Part shown: positions 24,646 to 33,622 of the stretch, in pieces
Layout of the letters: each line of letters starts with the position of its first letter
Numbering within the stretch: position 1 is the first letter of the stretch
Assembly (NCBI GenBank): GCA_963829235.1
Contig: CAWHIF010000006.1
Span: forward strand, 248,001 to 312,000
Direction of reading: 5' to 3'
From: Bog-756 sp963829235
Lineage (GTDB): Bacteria > Actinomycetota > Acidimicrobiia > Acidimicrobiales > RAAP-2
DNA: 64,000 nucleotides
Notes under the pieces: generated by a model
Seen by the model: the letters and a program-made list of their open reading frames with translations, nothing else
What the model was told of the DNA's origin: nothing
The model's database searches: none
Made by a program: the position numbers and the translations under genes

Positions 24646-25902
24646 TCAGGCCCAGATCTGCTCACCCAGCCTCATCAAGCCACGGAGATCGTAGAGGTCG
24701 GTATCGAAGAACGGCACCGTGGCCAGCACATCGGGAATCACCGAGAGCAACGCGCGCTCCTCCATCTCCCTCAGGGCCACCACCTGGAAGTTGAGGTAGC
24801 TGTCGGCCACCTCGGTGAGGACCCTGGCGATCTGGTCGGCGTCGCCGAGGGTCTCGTCCGCCTGGGCCAGGGTGGGAGCCAGCTCCAGGGCCAGCGAGCT
24901 GGCCCCGTCCTTGATCGACGCGGCCAGCGCGGCACCGTCGGAGCCCCGGAGGTACAGGGGGAGGACCTTGTTCAAGACGATGGCGCCGAGGTGGAGGTGG
25001 CGGGACGTGAGCTGGTCGGCGAAGAACTCCGCCTCGCGGAGGGGGACGGCCTCGAGGGTGGAGACGACGACGAAGGTGGTCCGGCGGTCCGACAGGAGCC
25101 GGCCCACCGACTCGGAGCGCTCGACGAAACCGTTGTGCATCGTCTGGAAGAGGACGAAGAATTCGGAGATGTCGGCGAGGAATTCCGTCCCCAGGATCCT
25201 GTCGGCGATCTGGTAGAAGGGTTTGGTGGCCACGTTCACGAAACGCGACCGGTAAGGGACGATCAGCCAACGAAGGAGGCGGGACGAGAAGAAGTCGGCC
25301 ATCCGCTGCGGTGCGTCGAGGAAGTCGAGGGCGTTCCTGGTCGGGGGCGTGTCGACCACGATGAGGTCGTAGTCGCTCTCGGAGTGGATCTCGTACAGCC
25401 GCTCCATGGCGATGTAGTCGTGGCTCTGGACGAAACGGCCGGCGATGTTCTGGTACAGCGGATTGGCCAGGATCTCGTCCCTGGTCTGCTTGTCCGGGGC
25501 GTGACGTTTGATCAGCGCGTCCCACGACTCCTTGGTGTCGAGCATGGCGGCCCACAACTGCCCCCTCGGTTTGATCCCGGCTGCCAGGAAGGCGTCGTCG
25601 GGCACCCGGTGCTCGGTGTTGCCGATGCCGTCGAGGCCCAGCGCGTCGGCCAGCCGCTTGGCCGGGTCGACCGTGAGGACGAGCACTTTGCTCCCGTGCC
25701 GAACGGCGGCCATGACGGCGGCGGCGGCGGCGGTCGTGGTCTTTCCCACTCCGCCCGGTCCGCAGGCGATCACGATCTCCTTCGTGGCCAGGAGCCCGTC
25801 GATCGAGCTGGTGGCCGTGGCCGGCTTGCCCCCCTTGGCCGAGCCGCCCTTCCGACGGTCGTCCGCCGCCCGACCCCTCGCCCGGGCGGCACCGTCGGCC
25901 AT
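24646..25902 (-). CDS. ArsA/Get3-like ATPase, second member of a pair (BagB/Rv3680-like)
   Basis: A 418-residue deviant-Walker ATPase. The P-loop is CGPGGVGKTTTAAAAA, switch II is VVDTPPTRNALDFLDAP and the TVDPAKRLAD block is the Switch I region of ArsA/Get3 proteins. A basic, low-complexity 40-residue N-terminus precedes the core. In M. tuberculosis the matching gene pair Rv3679-Rv3680 forms a complex implicated in resisting reactive metabolites. ATG 25902 shares its A with the stop of the upstream partner (TGATG). Confidence 0.9.
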   Translation of the reverse strand: MADGAARARGRAADDRRKGGSAKGGKPATATSSIDGLLATKEIVIACGPGGVGKTTTAAAAAVMAAVRHGSKVLVLTVDPAKRLADALGLDGIGNTEHRVPDDAFLAAGIKPRGQLWAAMLDTKESWDALIKRHAPDKQTRDEILANPLYQNIAGRFVQSHDYIAMERLYEIHSESDYDLIVVDTPPTRNALDFLDAPQRMADFFSSRLLRWLIVPYRSRFVNVATKPFYQIADRILGTEFLADISEFFVLFQTMHNGFVERSESVGRLLSDRRTTFVVVSTLEAVPLREAEFFADQLTSRHLHLGAIVLNKVLPLYLRGSDGAALAASIKDGASSLALELAPTLAQADETLGDADQIARVLTEVADSYLNFQVVALREMEERALLSVIPDVLATVPFFDTDLYDLRGLMRLGEQIWA

Positions 25903-26849
25903 CAGTACCCCAGCTCCTCGCCCAGCGAGGCAGCCACCTGACGGGTGGTGCGGAGGCCGTGGGACCGGGTGAACAGGTACGGGAGGTAGAGCATGGGCAC
26001 CGACTCGTCGATGTTCCGACGGAGCCGGTCGAGATGGGTGGACCGGGTGCGCCGCATCGTCACGGCCAGTCGGGCCGCCTCCAGCAGCGGCCCGGCGTCC
26101 CCGCCCACCAGTCGGTTGAGCTGTTCCGATGGCACCGGCGTGACCAGGGCGTCGAATACCTTCTCCTCCTGCCGACCGAAGAGCTCGGGCAGCACCCGGT
26201 TGACCACCACCGCCGACAGTTGCACGGTGGTCTCCTCCCTGACCCGGGTGGCCAGCTCGATGGTCTCGCTCACCGGCATCTCCTCCGGGGTACACACGGC
26301 GACCAGGCCGGTCGTCTGTCGATCCGACAGGATCTCGAGCAACCAGTCGGTTTGGGAGCGGATGAGGCCGACCTTGACCAGGTTGTTGATGGACTGGGGA
26401 GCGGACAGCAGGCTGACGATGTGGCCCGAGGCCGGCGCGTCCACCACCACCAGGTCGTAGTTGCGCTCGCGAACCTCGTAGACCGGCTTGCCCACGGTGA
26501 GGATCTCCCTGACACCCGGCGCCGCCGTGGCCACGAAGTCGAAGGCCTTGGCCAGCGGACCGATGCGCCCGACGACGGGGATGCGCAGCTGGAGCTTGAG
26601 GTACTCCCGCAGCGATGCCTCGGTGTCCATGGTCATGGCGAAGAGACCGGGGAGGATCTCCTTCTCGTTGAACCCGGTGGGTGGCGCCTCGTAGAAGCCG
26701 GCCACGTCACCTTTGGCATCCACCTCGCAGATGAGGACCCGCTTCCCGCGCTGGGAGGCGAACAGGGCCAGCGCCGAGGCCACCGTGGTCTTGCCCACGC
26801 CGCCCTTGCCGGTGACGAAGACCAGCTTGAGATCGAGGAGCGGGTTCAT
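25902..26849 (-). CDS. ArsA/Get3-like ATPase, first member of a pair (BagA/Rv3679-like)
   Basis: A 315-residue ATPase with P-loop VTGKGGVGKTTVASALAL, Switch I EVDAKGDVAG and switch II VVDAPASGHIVSLL. It is upstream of and overlaps its larger partner, the same order as Rv3679-Rv3680. The deviant Lys of GKGGVGK is the dimer-sensing residue of this class, supporting a heterodimer with the next gene. Cargo, anion or membrane-protein targeting roles are not resolved. Confidence 0.9.
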   Translation of the reverse strand: MNPLLDLKLVFVTGKGGVGKTTVASALALFASQRGKRVLICEVDAKGDVAGFYEAPPTGFNEKEILPGLFAMTMDTEASLREYLKLQLRIPVVGRIGPLAKAFDFVATAAPGVREILTVGKPVYEVRERNYDLVVVDAPASGHIVSLLSAPQSINNLVKVGLIRSQTDWLLEILSDRQTTGLVAVCTPEEMPVSETIELATRVREETTVQLSAVVVNRVLPELFGRQEEKVFDALVTPVPSEQLNRLVGGDAGPLLEAARLAVTMRRTRSTHLDRLRRNIDESVPMLYLPYLFTRSHGLRTTRQVAASLGEELGY

Positions 26850-26908
26850 CCGACCCGGGGAAGCCGCTCAGGCACTCAGCGCCTGACCTGGCGGAGGCCG
26901 GAGCTCAA

Positions 26909-27145
26909 TCAGGAGATCCCGAATCCGACCCGACGGTCCGAGCTCGGCGGGTCCACTTCGACGTAGGCCACCTTGCCGACGGGTACGCCCACCTGGCGAC
27001 CCTTCCGGTCGGTCAGCCAGAGGATGGTGCCGTCCTCGGCCAGTGCAGCCTCGATATCGGCCAGGACCTTGTCGCGGTCGGTATCTTCGGGCAACTCGAT
27101 GTCGAGCTCCTTCATCGATTGCACGATTCCGATACGCACGTCCAC
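26909..27145 (-). CDS. DUF3107 family small protein (TB9.4-like)
   Basis: A 78-residue acidic protein beginning VDVRIGIVQSMKELDIEL and ending VGKVAYVEVDPPSSDRRVGFG, the conserved frame of DUF3107 (M. tuberculosis Rv3208A). The GTG start is well supported by GAGAGGAG about eight bases upstream. Function unknown. It opens the leftward unit that continues into the paired ATPases 60 bases on. Confidence 0.9.
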   Translation of the reverse strand: MDVRIGIVQSMKELDIELPEDTDRDKVLADIEAALAEDGTILWLTDRKGRQVGVPVGKVAYVEVDPPSSDRRVGFGIS

Positions 27146-27341
27146 CTGGCACGCTCCTCTCCATGGGGCTCCGGCACGGCTGCCGGGTGCCGGGTGTCCC
27201 CGACGATACAAGGTCGGGGACACCCACCGGTCACAGCCATGGTGCACACTGACCGGTGTGGAACCAGCGAAGAGCAGGGGTGAGCGGGAGGAGGGCGCGA
27301 GCACGGGTGAGAACGAGCGGAACCGCCGGTGGGCCTCGACC

Positions 27342-28448
27342 ATGGCCGGCCACGGCGGGCCGGGTGTCACCTTCGCCCACGCCGACAGCCACGCCGGCAC
27401 CGGCTACGACGGCCCGCATCCCGGCCTCGAACGTCAGGCCCGTGAGTCCATCGAGGCGGACGGGTTGGCCCCCGCGGCGACCAGAGGGTCCGGCGCCGGC
27501 CACCGTGACCGGCCCGAGGAGCCCGATCCCTGGCGGACCTGCTTCGAGCGGGACCGAGACCGCATCCTCCACGCCCCTGCATTCCGCCGGCTGGCCGGCA
27601 AGACCCAGGTGTTCGTCTTCCCCGACGACCACCAGCGCACCCGATTGACCCACGCGCTGGAAGTGGCCCAGGTGGCGACCTCCATCGCCCGAGCCTGCCG
27701 CCTCAACGTGGCCCTCACCGAAGCCATCGCCCTGGGTCACGACTGCGGGCACGGCCCGGGCGGACACGCCAGCGAAGATGCGCTGTCCCCGTACCTCGAC
27801 GGCGGGTTCGACCACGCGCCCTGGGGGGCCGACGTCTCCCTCGCCCACCTCAACCTGTGCTCCGAGACACTGGACGGGATCCGCAACCATTCGTGGTCCA
27901 GGCCGGCGCCGTCCACACCCGAGGGCGAGGTGGTGAGCTGGGCCGACCGGGTCGCCTACGTGTGCCACGATTTCGAGGACGCGGTGAAGAGCGGCATTGT
28001 GACCTCCTCCGCCCTCCCCTTCCTGGTGCGTGAGCGGTGCGGCGACCGCCGCAGCCAGCAACTCGGAACCTTCATCGACGCCCTGGTGTCGTCGATCCTC
28101 TCCACCGGACGGATCGGGATGGCCGACGAGCAGGCCGAGGCGCTGGCCGCCTTCCGGGCCAGCAACTACGAGCACATCTACCTCCGGCCCAGCTCTGTGG
28201 CCCAGGGCCGGTCGGTGGTGTCGGTCCTGCAGGCCCTGGTCGACCATTTCGGCGACCGGCCCAACCTCATTCCCGACGGAGGTGCTCCGGCAGCCGATCT
28301 CAGCGGCGGCGAGCCCGCGGCCGTCCGCGCCGCGGTTGCCTACGTGGCCGGGATGACCGACCGGTTCGCGTTCAGCCAGGCCGTTGCCCTGCTGGGTTGG
28401 GATCCCGAGAAACTGCCAGCCGGGGTGGGCGTGAGCAAGCGGATCTGA
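27342..28448 (+). CDS. dgt: HD-domain dGTPase-like triphosphohydrolase
   Basis: Likely deoxynucleoside triphosphate triphosphohydrolase. The metal ligands of the HD domain are in RTRLTHALEVAQ (H) and LGHDCGHGPGGHASE (HD), followed by VSWADRVAYVCHDFEDAV with the final Asp. DRDRILHAPAFRRLAGKTQVF is the dGTPase signature. ATG 27342 gives 368 residues; GTG 27258 in the same frame would add 28 low-complexity residues, and neither has a good ribosome site. It diverges from the DUF3107 gene. Confidence 0.88.
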   Translation: MAGHGGPGVTFAHADSHAGTGYDGPHPGLERQARESIEADGLAPAATRGSGAGHRDRPEEPDPWRTCFERDRDRILHAPAFRRLAGKTQVFVFPDDHQRTRLTHALEVAQVATSIARACRLNVALTEAIALGHDCGHGPGGHASEDALSPYLDGGFDHAPWGADVSLAHLNLCSETLDGIRNHSWSRPAPSTPEGEVVSWADRVAYVCHDFEDAVKSGIVTSSALPFLVRERCGDRRSQQLGTFIDALVSSILSTGRIGMADEQAEALAAFRASNYEHIYLRPSSVAQGRSVVSVLQALVDHFGDRPNLIPDGGAPAADLSGGEPAAVRAAVAYVAGMTDRFAFSQAVALLGWDPEKLPAGVGVSKRI

Positions 28449-28739
28449 CCGATTCCGAGCAGGGCCGGCGGAGTCCGGTCCGCAACAGCCGGGTCGGGGA
28501 TCCGTCCGGTGGAACGGCGAACCACCTGCGACTCCACCGGCCACCCACCGGCCACCCACCTGCGACTCCACCGGCGACCCACCGGCGACTCCACCGGCGA
28601 CCCAGCTGCGACTCCACCTGCGACCCAGCTGCGACTCCACCTGCGACCCAGCTGCGACTCCACCGGCGACCCCCTGCGACTCCACTGGCGACCCCGCGTG
28701 GCAAGGACCACCCGCACTTCGACCGGTAGTGTGCGCCTG
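28449..28739. repeat. 12/24-bp tandem repeat region after the dGTPase gene
   Basis: From about 28527 to 28700 the sequence is built from alternating 12-base units of the type GCGACTCCACCN and GCGACCCAGCTN, about fourteen in all with some variants. The rest of this 291-base gap carries only the promoter of the next gene. No coding signal. Confidence 0.85.
28727..28732 (+). promoter_or_regulatory. -10 box TAGTGT of a probable leaderless promoter
   Basis: TAGTGT ends 7 bases before ATG 28740 of the DUF2252 gene; no ribosome site is present. Confidence 0.45.
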
Positions 28740-30203
28740 ATGGACGGCGGTGACCTGCGACGCGACCAGGGCCCTCCGCCGAGGTCGGTGCGGAAGACCC
28801 ACCGTCCGAGCCGCCAGGAGCGGGTGGACCGGGGCAAGTCCGCGCGCCGTCAGGCACCGCGTTCCTCCCACGGGAACTGGCGGCCCGCCGCCGGCCGGCC
28901 CGATCCGATCGATCTCCTCGAGGAGCAGGCGGCCACGAGGGTGCCCGAACTGGTTCCCATCCGGTATGGGCGCATGCTGGTCTCGCCCTTCGCCTTCTTC
29001 CGCGGTGCGGCGCTGATCATGGCCGACGATCTGGCCGCCACGCCGGACTCGGGCATCACCGTGCAGTGCTGCGGTGACGCCCATCTGTCCAACTTCGGGG
29101 TGTTCGGCTCGCCCGAGCGCCGCCTGATCTTCGACATCAACGACTTTGACGAGACACTTCCCGGCCCCTGGGAGTGGGATGTGAAGCGCCTGGCGGCCAG
29201 CTTCGAGATTGCCGGCCGCGACAGGGGATTCTCCCGCGCCGACCGACGCAAGGTGGTCCTGGCTGGGGCAAGGGAGTACCGACTGGGCATGAGGAGCGCG
29301 GCGGAGCTGGGCACCCTGGACGTGTGGTACTCGCACATGGAGATCGGCCAGATGCTCGAGTGGATCCGCACGGAGGACTCCGATAAGCGGCTCGGGAGGA
29401 GGGAACACAACGAATCGGTCCTGGACGTGGCCAAAGCCCGGACCCGCGACAGTGTCCGCGCCTTCAAGAAGCTCACCGAACGGGTCGACGGCGACATCCG
29501 CTTCGTCACGGACCCACCGCTCATCGTGCCGGTCGAAGACCTGGTCCTGTCCGAGGAGGCCCGCCACCGGACGGAACGTTCGCTGCGCAAACTGGTCAAG
29601 AAGTACCGCCGGACGCTGGCCGACGAGCACCACCCGTTGGAGGAGTTCCGCTACCTGCACATGGCCCGCAAGGTCGTCGGTGTCGGCAGCGTCGGGACCC
29701 GCGCCTGGATCTTCCTCATGATGGGCGTCGACAAGCACGACCCCCTGATCCTGCAGGCGAAGGAGGCCCAGCACTCGGTGCTCGAGCGCTTCGCAGGTCG
29801 GAGCGCGTACGCAAATCACGGCCAGAGGGTCGTCGTGGGCCAGCGCCTCATGCAGACGGCGAGCGACATCTTCCTTGGGTGGCAACGGGTCAAGGACATC
29901 GACGGACACGCCCGCGACTACTACATCCGCCAGCTCCACGACTGGAAGGGCTCCGCCCACGTGGACACCTTGCGGGTCGCCGGTGCCACCACCTATGCCC
30001 GCATGTGCGGGGCCACCCTGGCGCGGGCCCACGCCAGATCGGGCGACTGGATCGCCATCGCGTCGTACTTGGGCAAGGGCGACGGCTTCGACAAGGGCGT
30101 GGCGGATTTCTCCGCCGCCTATGCCGACCAGAACGAGCAGGACTACGAGGGGTTGGTCCGGGCGGTCCGGTCCGGCAGGGTTGCCGCGGCGACCGGCTTG
30201 TAG
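28740..30203 (+). CDS. DUF2252 family protein with kinase-like catalytic loop
   Basis: A 487-residue cytosolic protein. The DUF2252 core begins around residue 60 (PIRYGRMLVSPFAFFRGAA) and includes CCGDAHLSNFGVFG followed by IFDINDFDET. Together these look like the HxDxxxxN catalytic loop and the DxD metal motif of aminoglycoside phosphotransferase-type kinases, an inference from the pattern alone. Biochemical function is not known. The gene ends in a strong hairpin and is followed 76 bases later by a cyclopropane-synthase-like gene. Confidence 0.9.
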   Translation: MDGGDLRRDQGPPPRSVRKTHRPSRQERVDRGKSARRQAPRSSHGNWRPAAGRPDPIDLLEEQAATRVPELVPIRYGRMLVSPFAFFRGAALIMADDLAATPDSGITVQCCGDAHLSNFGVFGSPERRLIFDINDFDETLPGPWEWDVKRLAASFEIAGRDRGFSRADRRKVVLAGAREYRLGMRSAAELGTLDVWYSHMEIGQMLEWIRTEDSDKRLGRREHNESVLDVAKARTRDSVRAFKKLTERVDGDIRFVTDPPLIVPVEDLVLSEEARHRTERSLRKLVKKYRRTLADEHHPLEEFRYLHMARKVVGVGSVGTRAWIFLMMGVDKHDPLILQAKEAQHSVLERFAGRSAYANHGQRVVVGQRLMQTASDIFLGWQRVKDIDGHARDYYIRQLHDWKGSAHVDTLRVAGATTYARMCGATLARAHARSGDWIAIASYLGKGDGFDKGVADFSAAYADQNEQDYEGLVRAVRSGRVAAATGL

Positions 30204-30211
30204 CCGGTCGC
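30189..30211. terminator. 10-bp hairpin spanning the DUF2252 stop codon
   Basis: GCGACCGGCT-TGT-AGCCGGTCGC is a perfect 10-bp GC-rich stem with a 3-base loop; the TAG stop lies at the loop. There is no U-tract, so it may act as a Rho-aided terminator or as a 3'-end stabiliser rather than a classic intrinsic terminator. Confidence 0.5.
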
Positions 30212-30279
30212 GGGGGTCCGGGGGCACAATAAGATCGGCGGGAGGAAGAATCGGGGCAGGTCGCTCAAGGAGGCCCCCG

Positions 30280-31800
30280 ATGGTCACTGAAGTATCGAAT
30301 CAGCCGGTCTCGGATCAACCGGTCTCGGATCAACCGGTCTCGGATCAACCGGTCTCGGATCAGCCGGTCTCGGATCAGCCGGTCTCGGATCAGCCGGTCT
30401 CGGGTCAGCCCGCCGTCGAGGAAGAGCGGGCGTCGAAGGAGCCTGCCGCCGAGTCGACGGGGGCCGTACGCGGCGGGCCGTCCCCCGTGCGTACCACCGG
30501 GCATGGAGAAGGCCCACGAGAAGGTGCTCCGCCCGGCAGTGCCGCCGATGCCCTCATCCCACTGATAACGGCATTGGTGGGCAGTACGGCGCCGGTCCGC
30601 TTCGAGTTCTGGGACGGGAGCGTGTTCGGCCCTCCCGACACCATCGGGACGTTGCAGATCCGTTCGGTCGACGCCCTGCGCCGGATCCTCTGGGCCCCAG
30701 GCGAGCTCGGTGTGGCCCGGGCCTTCGTCTCGGGTGACCTCGCCATCGAGGGCGACATCTACGCCCTGTTGCGGGTTCTGCACGGCGCGTCACCTCGTGA
30801 CCTCCGCCGGATGGGGCTGCGGACCCTACCCACGGTCATCGACGCGGCCCGGCGGCTGGGTGCCTTGGGTCCGCCCCTACCCGCGCCACCCGAAGAGTGC
30901 AAGCCGGCGGGCCGGCTGCACTCCCAGTCCCGCGATGCCGAGGTCATCAGTCACCACTACGACGTGGGGAACGAGTTCTACCGTCTGGTGCTCGGCCCGA
31001 GCATGACCTATTCGTGCGCGCGCTTCCTGTCCGACGACGTCCCGCTCGAGGATGCCCAGGCGGCAAAGCACGAGCTGATCTGTCGCAAGTTGGGTCTCGA
31101 CCGGCAGCCCGGCGCCCGACTGCTCGATGTCGGTTGCGGTTGGGGCTCGATGGCCATCCACGCGGCCCGCCACCACGGGGTCACCGTGACCGGGGTGGCG
31201 CTCAGCCACGAACAGGTCGACGAGGCGAGACGTCGGGTGGAGCAGGCGGGACTGGCCGACCGGGTGGAGATCCGCCTGCAGGACTACCGCGACCTCCGGG
31301 GCGAACAGTTCGACGCCATCTCGTCGATCGGCATGTTCGAGCATGTGGGCAGAGCCCAGATGACCCGGTACTTCGAAACGCTCAGGTTGCTGCTCACACC
31401 GACCGGACGATTGTTGAACCACGCCATTTCCAAGCCGGGTGGCTCGTTTCTGGGCGGGCGTACATTCATCGGGCGCTACGTGTTCCCCGACGGCGAACTG
31501 CTGGACGTGGCCGATGTGATCGGGGCCATGCAGCAGACCGGATTCGAAGTCCGGGACGTCGAGTCGCTGCGGGAGCACTACTCGCGGACCCTGCACCACT
31601 GGGTGGCCAACCTCGAGGCGCGGTGGCACGAAGCGGTCGGTCTCGTGGGTGCCCCGCGGGCCAATGTCTGGCGGTTGTACATGGCTGCCTCGGCCAACGG
31701 CTTCGACGACGGCGGCCTGGCCATACACCAGGTGCTGGGTGTGGTCCCCGACGCCGACGGCTACAGCGGGATGCCGCCCGGGCGCGCCGGTTGGGGCTAA
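30280..31800 (+). CDS. Cyclopropane-fatty-acyl-phospholipid synthase family methyltransferase
   Basis: A 506-residue SAM-dependent enzyme that probably modifies unsaturated acyl chains of membrane lipids. After a disordered N-terminus, a conserved leader domain (about 90-190) precedes the methyltransferase: HHYDVGNEFYRLVLGPSMTYSCARF, LLDVGCGWGSMAIHAA for SAM, and ISSIGMFEHVG with the catalytic Glu. The first 45 residues are mostly QPVSD repeated. ATG 30280 follows AAGGAGG at seven bases, so the repeats are certainly translated. Cyclopropanation and methyl-branching cannot be told apart by eye. Confidence 0.93.
   Translation: MVTEVSNQPVSDQPVSDQPVSDQPVSDQPVSDQPVSDQPVSGQPAVEEERASKEPAAESTGAVRGGPSPVRTTGHGEGPREGAPPGSAADALIPLITALVGSTAPVRFEFWDGSVFGPPDTIGTLQIRSVDALRRILWAPGELGVARAFVSGDLAIEGDIYALLRVLHGASPRDLRRMGLRTLPTVIDAARRLGALGPPLPAPPEECKPAGRLHSQSRDAEVISHHYDVGNEFYRLVLGPSMTYSCARFLSDDVPLEDAQAAKHELICRKLGLDRQPGARLLDVGCGWGSMAIHAARHHGVTVTGVALSHEQVDEARRRVEQAGLADRVEIRLQDYRDLRGEQFDAISSIGMFEHVGRAQMTRYFETLRLLLTPTGRLLNHAISKPGGSFLGGRTFIGRYVFPDGELLDVADVIGAMQQTGFEVRDVESLREHYSRTLHHWVANLEARWHEAVGLVGAPRANVWRLYMAASANGFDDGGLAIHQVLGVVPDADGYSGMPPGRAGWG
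30301..30405. repeat. 15-bp tandem repeat (7 copies) in the CFA-synthase-like gene
   Basis: Seven in-frame 15-base units encode QPVSD six times and QPVSG once. Most differences are silent (CAG CCG against CAA CCG), so the peptide repeat has been kept while the DNA has drifted. Confidence 0.95.
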
Positions 31801-31843
31801 GAGCCGGGTCAACGGCCGTTAGCGATACCGGATTTGCGCAGAC

Positions 31844-33544
31844 TCACTCGTTCCGTCTGTCCCGTTTCCGCTTGTCCCTTTCCTCGTCGGTGTCCATCCC
31901 GAGGCCCGGTTCCTGCCCGAAGGCCGGTTGGGGTTCGAATCGCCACCGGGGTGTGCCCTTCGGTCCGGTCCCCTCGCTGGAGAGGACCCAGCCCTCGTAG
32001 GTCTTGAGGAAGTGGTGGTGGTGGCAGAGCAGGGCCAGATTGTCGAGGGTGGTGGGCCCGCCCTCGGCAAAGGGGACGATGTGGTCGATCTCGAGCCCGA
32101 AGGAGGTCCCACACCCGGGCACCACACAGGTGCTGTCCCGGAAGACGAGGGCCGTCCGCAGCTGTTGGTTGATGGTGCGACCCAGGTGGCAGACGGCCCG
32201 GATGTCCCCGGCCTCGTGGAAGACGATGCGGAGGAACGAGTCGTTGGCCAGGTCCCTCGCCATGGCCACCGGGATGGGCCCCTGGTTGTCGATCTCGCAG
32301 CACTCGTCGCCCTCGGTGTGTCCGCGCAGCAGGGCGTCCCGGTCCACCCGGACGATCACCGAACAGGTCGGAGGTCCGTCGATGAGCAAGGACGGGTCGT
32401 CCGGTGGTCGGCCACCGGTTGGGGCCGTGGCATCGGTGGTGTCCCCGGTGGCGGTGGCATCTGAGGTGTCCCGGCCGGAGGTGGCATCGCCGGTGTCCCG
32501 GCCGGAGGTGGCATCGCCGGTGTCCCGGCCGGAGGTGGCATCGCCGGTGTCCCGGCCGGAGGTGTCCTCGACCCCGGCGTCGGCGTCGGCCCCGGCGGTG
32601 GCTCCGGATGAGGTGTCCTCGGCTCCGGCGTCGGCGTCGGCATCGACCCCGGCGTCGGCGTCGCCTTCGCGGTCGGGATCCGGCCCCGAAGCCGAGCCGG
32701 TGGCCGAGGTGGGCCGGGGCCGGGGCGAAAGGGGTGCCCCGGTGTCGGGGTGGCGTCTTGTGAGAAGGGCGTAGAAGGCGTCGGCTCGGACCGCCCGTTC
32801 GGGACTGTCCTGTCCGTCCCCGGCCGCCCGTCGGGTCCGGCGCAGCCGGGTGGCCACCTGGTCCAGGTGGGAGAGGATCTGGGCTCCCCGGTCGAGGGTG
32901 TCCCGGCCCTGGTAGCAAAAGGCCCCCTCACCGTCGGTCCACGACGAGAAGTGCCGGGCCGCTCGGATCCGGACGACCCTGGCCCGGGGATCCTCCGACC
33001 CCGAGGTGGCCCGGGACCGCTGGCACCGCTCCCGCACCGCCTGGAGGGGAGCCTCCTCGGCCCCGGCCAGCAGCTCTTGCTCCCGTTCGGGGGCGAGGAT
33101 GCCGGCCCCGGTCAGCTCGGTGACCTTCGGTCCCGAGAGCACCCCGGTGCGCAGCGCCGCTTCGGTCCCGGGCAACTGTGAGAGGCGCTGCCCGTTGACA
33201 AGGGTGCTCTGGGCCTGACCGGTGGCCACCCCCTCCAAGGAGGCCAGCATCACCGCGGCCGAGCGGTGCCCACCGTCCCGCCACACCCCCGAGCCCTCGA
33301 TCCGGGGGGCCAACAGGGTCTTGCCCGCCACCACCAGGCGCTCGAGGGCGACCAGGGACGCATAGAGCCCGGCGGCGTCGGCCCCGGTCAGCCGGGCCGG
33401 GTCGAGGTCCGCCACCACCGAGGCCAGAGCGGAACGGGCGGCATCCAACCGGGCCCCGAGGCCGGTTTCAGGACCGGCGACGCCGGCAGCACCAGCGGTG
33501 CCGCCCGCCACACTCTCCTTCACTGCACCGGCCACCGGGGTCAT
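31844..33544 (-). CDS. HNH endonuclease with DUF222 domain (13E12-like)
   Basis: A protein of about 566 residues with an N-terminal DUF222 helical domain (about 25-260), a long Asp/Gly/Thr/Ala-rich insert (about 290-385) and a C-terminal HNH nuclease motif: CVVPGCGTSFGLEIDHIVPFAEGGPTT and LALLCHHHHFLKTYEGW, with paired Cys and the HNH-type His residues. Such genes are multi-copy in many Actinobacteria (the M. tuberculosis 13E12 family) and may be mobile or domesticated. ATG 33544 is used; GTG 33577 would add 11 residues. The insert is encoded by 27-bp repeats. Confidence 0.87.
   Translation of the reverse strand: MTPVAGAVKESVAGGTAGAAGVAGPETGLGARLDAARSALASVVADLDPARLTGADAAGLYASLVALERLVVAGKTLLAPRIEGSGVWRDGGHRSAAVMLASLEGVATGQAQSTLVNGQRLSQLPGTEAALRTGVLSGPKVTELTGAGILAPEREQELLAGAEEAPLQAVRERCQRSRATSGSEDPRARVVRIRAARHFSSWTDGEGAFCYQGRDTLDRGAQILSHLDQVATRLRRTRRAAGDGQDSPERAVRADAFYALLTRRHPDTGAPLSPRPRPTSATGSASGPDPDREGDADAGVDADADAGAEDTSSGATAGADADAGVEDTSGRDTGDATSGRDTGDATSGRDTGDATSGRDTSDATATGDTTDATAPTGGRPPDDPSLLIDGPPTCSVIVRVDRDALLRGHTEGDECCEIDNQGPIPVAMARDLANDSFLRIVFHEAGDIRAVCHLGRTINQQLRTALVFRDSTCVVPGCGTSFGLEIDHIVPFAEGGPTTLDNLALLCHHHHFLKTYEGWVLSSEGTGPKGTPRWRFEPQPAFGQEPGLGMDTDEERDKRKRDRRNE
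32466..32564. repeat. 27-bp tandem repeat (about 4 copies) in the HNH gene
   Basis: Three complete and one partial 27-base unit encode GRDTGDATS repeats in the linker between DUF222 and the HNH motif. Flanking sequence up to about 32660 contains further degenerate Asp/Ala-rich repeats. Confidence 0.85.
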
Positions 33545-33622
33545 GGCCAGATGTTTCCAGGGGGGTGTGACGGGCACGGCCCGGACGGGGGAGGGTACCG
33601 GGGGAAGGGGGCATCACCGCCG

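Noticed and set aside
28500..28700. CRISPR-like array
   Set aside because: Units are 12-24 bases with no unique spacers and no cas genes nearby; it is a simple tandem repeat. The same applies to the arrays at 3070, 36784 and 56370.
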